From: Bryobacterales bacterium
GTDB taxonomy: Bacteria; Acidobacteriota; Terriglobia; Bryobacterales; Bryobacteraceae
Assembly (NCBI GenBank): GCA_003487005.1
Contig: DNFG01000060.1
Span: forward strand, 567-11,155
Direction: 5' to 3'
Length of the DNA stretch: 10,589 bases
The notes beneath the pieces are model-generated. The model saw nothing but the letters and a program-made list of their open reading frames with translations. It was not told the origin of the DNA and did not search any database. The stretch's first letter is position 1. Each line of letters starts with the position of its first letter. Positions 7,045 to 10,589 of this stretch are shown here, in pieces. A program made the translations under genes and the position numbers.

Positions 7045-7225
7045 AATCCCCGTTGGGGGCAGGAGGCGCCCACAGCGCCGGAGTCCGGCAGACATGGAGG
7101 CTGGCGCAGAGGGACGGGCTCTCCACCTGCCTGCTGTGTGTGCCCGGCCGGCGCCGGCCGGGCGGCGAAGGGCAGGGGCTCACTTCGGGTGTCGAGCCGA
7201 GCCCCCACTCTCCGTAACGGGGATT
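7045..7225. repeat. GC-rich palindromic element between divergent genes (REP/MITE-like)
   Basis: This 181-bp stretch is bounded by a 10-bp inverted repeat: AATCCCCGTT at 7045-7054 and AACGGGGATT at 7216-7225. At 7142-7163, inside the right half, is a perfect 22-bp palindrome made of GGCC/CCGG steps, flanked by a further imperfect match (CCTGCC to the left, GGCAGG to the right). No protein-coding signal fits it. It may be a non-autonomous repeat or a structured leader of the S10 transcript. Only one copy is in the window, so repetitiveness is unproven. Confidence 0.45.
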
Positions 7226-7228
7226 AAT

Positions 7229-7260
7229 GATGTAGCGCTCCGAAGCCCCAAAAGGTTACA
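7229..7260 (-). promoter_or_regulatory. Possible ECF-sigma-type promoter facing the S10 peptidase
   Basis: Reading the minus strand, TGTAACC (7260-7254) is followed after 18 nt by CTACATC (7235-7229). An AAC-containing -35 and a short ATC/GTC-type -10 at such spacing recall extracytoplasmic-function sigma promoters. A transcript from here would carry a leader of about 250 nt through the palindromic element. This is pattern matching only, and chance is a real alternative. Confidence 0.25.
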
Positions 7261-7274
7261 TCGGAACTTTTCCC

Positions 7275-7303
7275 TTGCATCTCTTCGCCTTTTGTTCTAT
7301 TCT
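7275..7303 (+). promoter_or_regulatory. Candidate housekeeping promoter for the DUF72 gene
   Basis: TTGCAT (7275-7280) and TATTCT (7298-7303) are separated by exactly 17 bp. They match the sigma-70 consensus at 3/6 and 4/6 positions. The expected start near 7310 would leave a leader of about 20 nt containing GAAAGGG before the DUF72 ATG at 7333. The surrounding 60 bp are AT-richer than the rest of the window, which fits a promoter. Confidence 0.45.
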
Positions 7304-7332
7304 GGTATCGAAGAAAGGGCGAAACGGCTGCC

Positions 7333-8202
7333 ATGCCTCTTCCCGAATCCCTCCATATCGGCCCCGCTCTCGCAGCGGTTTCTTCCACCGTCACTCCCCG
7401 CGGCGCCCACGCGCTCGACCCCCTCGTCGCCTTCGCCAGCCTCGCGGAGATCGCGTCCACTTTCCACCAACCACTTAAACCTGAAATCGCAGCCCTCTAC
7501 GCCCGCAAAGCAGCCGCCAACCCCCGCCTCCTCTTCACCGCCCTCCTCGGCCGCCGCTTCACCCACGACCGCCTCCTCGACCCCGCCGCCATCGCCGCCT
7601 GGAAAGCCGGTCTCCTTCCCCTGCTCCGCGCCCGGCGTCTCGGCGCCCTGATCCTTCAGTTCCCCTGGGCCTTTCGTTTCACCACCGAAAACCGCGCCTT
7701 CCTCATCGAACTCCGCCGAGCCTTCCGCGAATTCCCTCTCGCCGCCGAATTCCGCCATGATAGCTGGCTCGGCGAAGAAGCGCGCGGCACCTTGATCGAC
7801 TACCACCTCGCCTTCGTCAATGTCGATCAGCCCCAATCCTTCCGCGCCACGCCCCCAACCGCCCTGTTGACCTCCGGCCTCGCCGTGGTCCGCCTCCATG
7901 GCCGCTCCGGGCCCGCCGCCCGCCACTACCTCTACTCCCTCGACGAACTCGAAGACTGGCTCCCCCGCATTCGCCGCCTCGCCGGCCACGCCTCCCGGAC
8001 CCTCGTCGTCACCGCCAATCCCGGCCCCGACCAGGCCCTCGTCAACGCCCTCCAACTCCAGGAAATGCTCGGCGCCGCCCCCCTACTGGCCCCCGCCCCG
8101 CTCATCCGCCGCTACCCGGCCGAACTCGCCGCCTTTCGCGCCAATCGCCCCGTTCAAACCACCTTCCTGCGGGACGACCTGCCCACCCGCGCGGTCGCCT
8201 GA
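7333..8202 (+). CDS. DUF72 (YecE-like) family protein, divergent N-terminus
   Basis: A 289-residue protein of the DUF72 family, a TIM-barrel-like family of unknown biochemical function. Family signatures are FHQPLKPE (44-51), RRFTHDRLLD (74-83), LGALILQFPWAF (103-114), AEFRHDSW (138-145), FVNVDQP (161-167), RLHGR (187-191) and YLYSLDELEDW (199-209), then a C-terminal NALQLQEMLG helix. The usual N-terminal GTSGWSY stretch is replaced by IGPALAAVSSTVT and the next segment is shortened, so this is a divergent member that may lack part of the usual pocket. No signal peptide is seen, so it is probably cytoplasmic. The start fits the family's N-terminal strand (SLHIG). Its last 120 bp overlap the 3' end of the convergent DUF3108 gene; the DUF72 tail looks like the more family-like of the two. 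Confidence 0.88.
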   Translation: MPLPESLHIGPALAAVSSTVTPRGAHALDPLVAFASLAEIASTFHQPLKPEIAALYARKAAANPRLLFTALLGRRFTHDRLLDPAAIAAWKAGLLPLLRARRLGALILQFPWAFRFTTENRAFLIELRRAFREFPLAAEFRHDSWLGEEARGTLIDYHLAFVNVDQPQSFRATPPTALLTSGLAVVRLHGRSGPAARHYLYSLDELEDWLPRIRRLAGHASRTLVVTANPGPDQALVNALQLQEMLGAAPLLAPAPLIRRYPAELAAFRANRPVQTTFLRDDLPTRAVA

Positions 8203-8916
8203 AGCCACCCCGTCCCGCTCCAGCCTCAGCGTCACCGTCCCGATGTAAAACGGCAACTGAATCCGGATCTGCACCGGCAGCCTCCGGTCATCGTCCGTCA
8301 GCCATACAAACAGCCGCCCCTTGCGCCGGTACAGCACATCGTTGAACAGAAACGCCTCGTACTTGATCGTGCTGAACTCCCCCAATGGCACTTTCACCTT
8401 CTCCCGCGCCAGCGACTCCACCCGCGCCGACACCATCTTCTTCCCGTCCGAAACCGGCAACTGCAAACGCGTCCCCGGCGCCGGCAGCAGTTCCCGCAAC
8501 CTCTGCAGCGCCCCGGTCACCTCGTGAACGCATTCCGGCGTGTCCATTTCATTTCGCCGGACCACCTCGTTCTTGTGCACATCCCGTTCGATGTAGCTCA
8601 CCTTCCGCCCGCCACGATCGTACGTCACCTGCGTCACCCGGTGCCGCCGCCCCTCCTGCGCGTCCAGATTCAGCGTCAACGCGCACCACCCCGGGTCGAA
8701 CGTCGCCCGGTACACATCGTCCACCTTGTACAACTTCCCCACCAAACCCAACGTTTTCAACGTCATGTCGCTCTGGCGCGGCCCCGCCCAGTGCAACTCC
8801 ACCTCCCCCGCGCGCGCAAATCGCCAGTCCGCCCCGTACAATAGCCTCTCCTCCTGCGCCAGCAGCGGCATTCCGCCCATCAGCAGTGCCGCCGCCAGTC
8901 CAAGGACGATTCGCAT
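8083..8916 (-). CDS. Exported DUF3108 domain protein
   Basis: A 277-residue protein with a signal peptide (MRIVLGLAAALLMGGMPLLAQ). The mature part fits DUF3108, a predicted periplasmic beta-rich domain of unknown function. It has an ERLLYGADWRFARAGE-type opening (about 23-38), a repeated-strand core, the segment DTPECVHEVTGALQRLRELL, and a C-terminal GRLFVWLTDDDRRLPVQIRI stretch leading to GTVTLRLE. That last motif is where the family normally ends. About 45 further residues, rich in Gly, Ala and Arg, run antisense to the DUF72 gene and look unselected. Shifting frame does not bring an early stop there. The start at 8916 has GGAG 2 nt upstream (tight). The gene is divergent from the fucosidase gene across 54 bp. 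An open frame continuing to 10191 is only the antisense of the fucosidase. Confidence 0.87.
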   Translation of the reverse strand: MRIVLGLAAALLMGGMPLLAQEERLLYGADWRFARAGEVELHWAGPRQSDMTLKTLGLVGKLYKVDDVYRATFDPGWCALTLNLDAQEGRRHRVTQVTYDRGGRKVSYIERDVHKNEVVRRNEMDTPECVHEVTGALQRLRELLPAPGTRLQLPVSDGKKMVSARVESLAREKVKVPLGEFSTIKYEAFLFNDVLYRRKGRLFVWLTDDDRRLPVQIRIQLPFYIGTVTLRLERDGVASGDRAGGQVVPQEGGLNGAIGAKGGEFGRVAADERGGGQ

Positions 8917-8958
8917 CGCTCCAGTCTGCCAAAGCCATCCCTTGCCCTGCAATCGGGA

Positions 8959-8964
8959 TACAAT
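8959..8964 (+). promoter_or_regulatory. TACAAT 6 nt before the fucosidase start
   Basis: The hexamer lies in the 54-bp divergent gap, 6 nt from the ATG at 8971, with no Shine-Dalgarno between them. This is the best case in the window for a -10 box serving a leaderless mRNA, because the gene has no operon partner upstream. No standard -35 lies 17 bp away; TTGCCC at 8942-8947 is only 11 bp off. Confidence 0.45.
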
Positions 8965-8970
8965 CCGGCT

Positions 8971-10239
8971 ATGCTTCGCTGGACCCTCGCCCTCCTGCCC
9001 CTCCTCGCCTTCGCCCAGAATGTGGTGGACGTCCGCCCCTCCCCCCAGCAAATCGCCTGGCAACAACTCGAATTCGGCGTCCTGATCCACTTCGGCACCA
9101 ATACCTTCCTCGACCGCGAATGGGGCGACGGCACGGCCTCCCCCGATGTCTTCAATCCCACCGCGCTCGACGCCGAACAGTGGGTCACCGCCGCCAAAGC
9201 CGCCGGCGCACGCTATCTGATCATGGTCGCGAAACATCATGACGGGTTCTGTCTCTGGCCCTCGCGCCACACCAAATACACCGTGGCCGCCAGTCCGTAC
9301 AAGAAAGACGTGCTCCGTCAGGTTTCGGATGCATGCCAGAAACATGGCCTCCAGTTCGGCGTCTACCTCTCCCCCTGGGATCGCAACGCCCCCGCCTACA
9401 GCGACAACAAAGCCTACGACGACTACTACACCCGTCAAATCACCGAACTCGCCTCCCGCTACGGCCCCATCACCGAATTCTGGCTCGACGGCGCCGGCTC
9501 CGAGGGCCATGTCTACGACTTCCGCCGCTACATCCGCCAACTCCGCACCTACCAGCCCAACGCCCTCATCTTCGCCTCCCTCGACCTCCTCCCTCACGCC
9601 GACATCCGCTGGGTCGGCAACGAAGCCGGCTATGCCCCCGAGGAAAACTGGAACGTCATCGACGGCTACGAAGTCCTCCGCTGGCGCCCCGCCGAAGCCG
9701 ATACCCCCCTCCGCAAAGGCCACTGGTTCTGGCACCCTAACGCCGAATCCCGCCTCAAATCCCTCGATGAACTCAAGGACATGTACCACAAGACCGCCGG
9801 CCGCGGCGCCCAACTCGTCCTCGGCCTCGCCCCCGACAACCGCGGCCTGATGCCCGAAGTCGATGTCGCCCGCCTCGCCGAATTCGGCGCCTGGATCCGT
9901 AACACCTACCAGAAACCCGTCAACCCCCAGGGCGGCCAGGTCACCGACGGCGACCCCGAAACCTGGTTCGAGGGCAACCCCGTCCTCCAACTCAAGCCCG
10001 GCGCCCGCTTCGACCGCGCCGTCATCCAGGAATACCTCGCCGAGGGCCAGCGCGTCCGCCGCTACCGCATCGAAGCCCGCCAGAACGGCCAGTGGAAAAC
10101 CATCGCCCGGGGCTCCACCATCGGCCACAAGAAGATCGACCTCTTCGACCCCATCACCGCCGACGCCGTCCGCCTTATCATCGAAGCCCAACTCGCCCCG
10201 CCCCGCATCGCCGAATTCAACGTCTACCTGGAACCATAG
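8971..10239 (+). CDS. Exported GH29 family alpha-L-fucosidase
   Basis: A 422-residue glycoside hydrolase with a signal peptide (MLRWTLALLPLLAFAQ), so periplasmic or secreted. The GH29 catalytic barrel shows LIHFGTNTF with His40, the YLIMVAKHHDGFCLW motif with His89/His90 (82-96), FGVYLSPWDRN (129-139), and TEFWLDGAG (168-176). In that last motif Asp173 is the expected catalytic nucleophile. The region EENWNVIDGYEVLRW and the segment RGAQLVLGLAPDNRGLMPEVD match the end of the barrel. After about residue 320 comes a short beta-sandwich with a DGDPETWF motif, resembling the F5/8-type discoidin domains that follow many GH29 enzymes. GH29 enzymes release alpha-linked fucose from glycans; linkage preference cannot be read here, though the layout resembles GH29-B. 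It stands alone, divergent from the DUF3108 gene, and its 3' end overlaps the convergent gene by 23 bp. Confidence 0.93.
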   Translation: MLRWTLALLPLLAFAQNVVDVRPSPQQIAWQQLEFGVLIHFGTNTFLDREWGDGTASPDVFNPTALDAEQWVTAAKAAGARYLIMVAKHHDGFCLWPSRHTKYTVAASPYKKDVLRQVSDACQKHGLQFGVYLSPWDRNAPAYSDNKAYDDYYTRQITELASRYGPITEFWLDGAGSEGHVYDFRRYIRQLRTYQPNALIFASLDLLPHADIRWVGNEAGYAPEENWNVIDGYEVLRWRPAEADTPLRKGHWFWHPNAESRLKSLDELKDMYHKTAGRGAQLVLGLAPDNRGLMPEVDVARLAEFGAWIRNTYQKPVNPQGGQVTDGDPETWFEGNPVLQLKPGARFDRAVIQEYLAEGQRVRRYRIEARQNGQWKTIARGSTIGHKKIDLFDPITADAVRLIIEAQLAPPRIAEFNVYLEP

Positions 10240-10546
10240 CGGCCCCCGCGCCGCGCCGCGCCAGTCCCCGCGCCAGAGGCCCCGCCGCTACCAACGCCAC
10301 CGCCGAAAGCACCACCACCACAATTGCCTCCCACCCAATCCCCTCCGCTCCCATTACCACCGCCGAGGTGATTGCCGATACTACCCCGTAACTGGCGAGC
10401 AGAATCCGGCCACGCCGGCCCGCCCCCTGCGAACTCCGCCGCAGTTCACGCAGCACCCGCCGGTCGAACTCCGGCGGCAGGCTCGGCGCCGGTCCGGCCA
10501 GCGAACGCCGCAACACAGCGTCCATCCCGCTCTCGCGAGGTTCCAT
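10217..10546 (-). CDS. Small two-helix membrane protein, unknown function (start uncertain)
   Basis: A 109-residue protein. A charged cytoplasmic-looking N-terminal part (MDAVLRRSLAGPAPSLPPEF, then DRRVLRELRR) is followed by two hydrophobic segments, about 48-66 (ILLASYGVVSAITSAVVM) and 72-92 (WEAIVVVVLSAVALVAAGPL), and a basic tail. The architecture recalls small membrane proteins that follow ECF sigma and anti-sigma genes in Acidobacteriota, but the upstream neighbour is lost, so this is a guess. Only 7 genomic bases separate the chosen ATG from adapter sequence, so the true start may lie beyond the contig; an inner ATG at residue 8 is also possible. The frame stays open into the adapter, which should not be translated. 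Its stop lies inside the end of the fucosidase gene. Confidence 0.6.
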   Translation of the reverse strand: MEPRESGMDAVLRRSLAGPAPSLPPEFDRRVLRELRRSSQGAGRRGRILLASYGVVSAITSAVVMGAEGIGWEAIVVVVLSAVALVAAGPLARGLARRGAGAAMVPGRR

Positions 10547-10553
10547 CTCAGTC

Positions 10554-10589
10554 AGATCGGGAGAGCGTCGGGTGGGGAAAGAGGGTGGA
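10554..10589. other. Illumina TruSeq adapter sequence left at the contig end (not genomic)
   Basis: The + strand reads AGATCGGGAGAGCGTCGGG and continues to the end. The TruSeq adapter reverse complement begins AGATCGGAAGAGCGTCGTG. Over all 36 bases I count 5 mismatches, and in every one the window has G. All-G substitutions fit low-quality two-colour sequencing reads running into adapter. The real sequence therefore ends at about 10553. Confidence 0.92.

Noticed and set aside
6971..7183. N-terminal extension of the S10 peptidase by 71 codons
   Set aside because: The extra residues show no family similarity, precede a good signal peptide, and run through the palindromic intergenic element.
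7297..8055. Minus-strand open frame of 252 codons opposite the DUF72 gene
   Set aside because: It is Gly/Glu-rich antisense reading of DUF72 codons, with no domain and no start signal.
8917..10191. Long minus-strand open frame joined to the DUF3108 gene
   Set aside because: It is the antisense of the well-supported fucosidase gene and translates to Gly/Ala/Asp/Val-rich low-complexity sequence. The DUF3108 signal peptide marks the real start at 8916.
10547..10589. 3' end of an upstream gene (frame ending LFPHPTLSRSD before a stop)
   Set aside because: Almost all of it is adapter sequence; no genomic coding information precedes 10553.

Overview
The window looks like one whole metagenomic contig from a high-GC member of the Acidobacteriota, most likely the Solibacter/Bryobacter group. 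The lineage call is inference from gene content and style: a Gfo/Idh/MocA oxidoreductase with an Arg-Arg leader, DUF1080, ThuA, S10 and DUF3108 proteins, many signal peptides, and very tight packing. Both ends are cut. The left end breaks a gene. The last 36 bases are not genomic: they match the Illumina TruSeq adapter with a few substitutions, all to G.

Layout. From 6970 down to 1, six minus-strand genes run head to tail with gaps of 34 bp or less: an S10 serine carboxypeptidase, a ThuA-domain protein, a small exported DUF4440/NTF2-like protein, a DnaE-family DNA polymerase, an exported DUF1080 protein, and a Gfo/Idh/MocA oxidoreductase (3'-truncated). A 362-bp intergenic region (6971-7332) holds divergent promoters and a GC-rich palindromic element. 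To its right lie a DUF72 protein (+), convergent with and overlapping a DUF3108 protein (-). That gene is divergent, across 54 bp, from a GH29 alpha-L-fucosidase (+). The fucosidase converges on, and overlaps by 23 bp, a small two-helix membrane protein gene (-) at the contig end.

How the genes fit together. ThuA-like, DUF1080 and Gfo/Idh/MocA proteins all occur in oxidative 3-keto-sugar or 3-keto-glycoside catabolism. With the exported fucosidase and carboxypeptidase they suggest scavenging of glycans and peptides in the periplasm. The DNA polymerase is out of place in this series. Its start codon lies inside a 36-bp near-perfect inverted repeat with an AT-rich core and no ribosome binding site, so it is probably controlled separately from its operon neighbours. 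This hairpin/operator is the most interesting signal in the window. Two other patterns stand out: TACAAT hexamers placed 6-7 nt before start codons, suggesting leaderless transcripts, and a block of reversed GC skew (about 3350-7250) whose left edge falls inside the polymerase gene.

No tRNA, rRNA, CRISPR array, transposase or convincing rho-independent terminator was seen.
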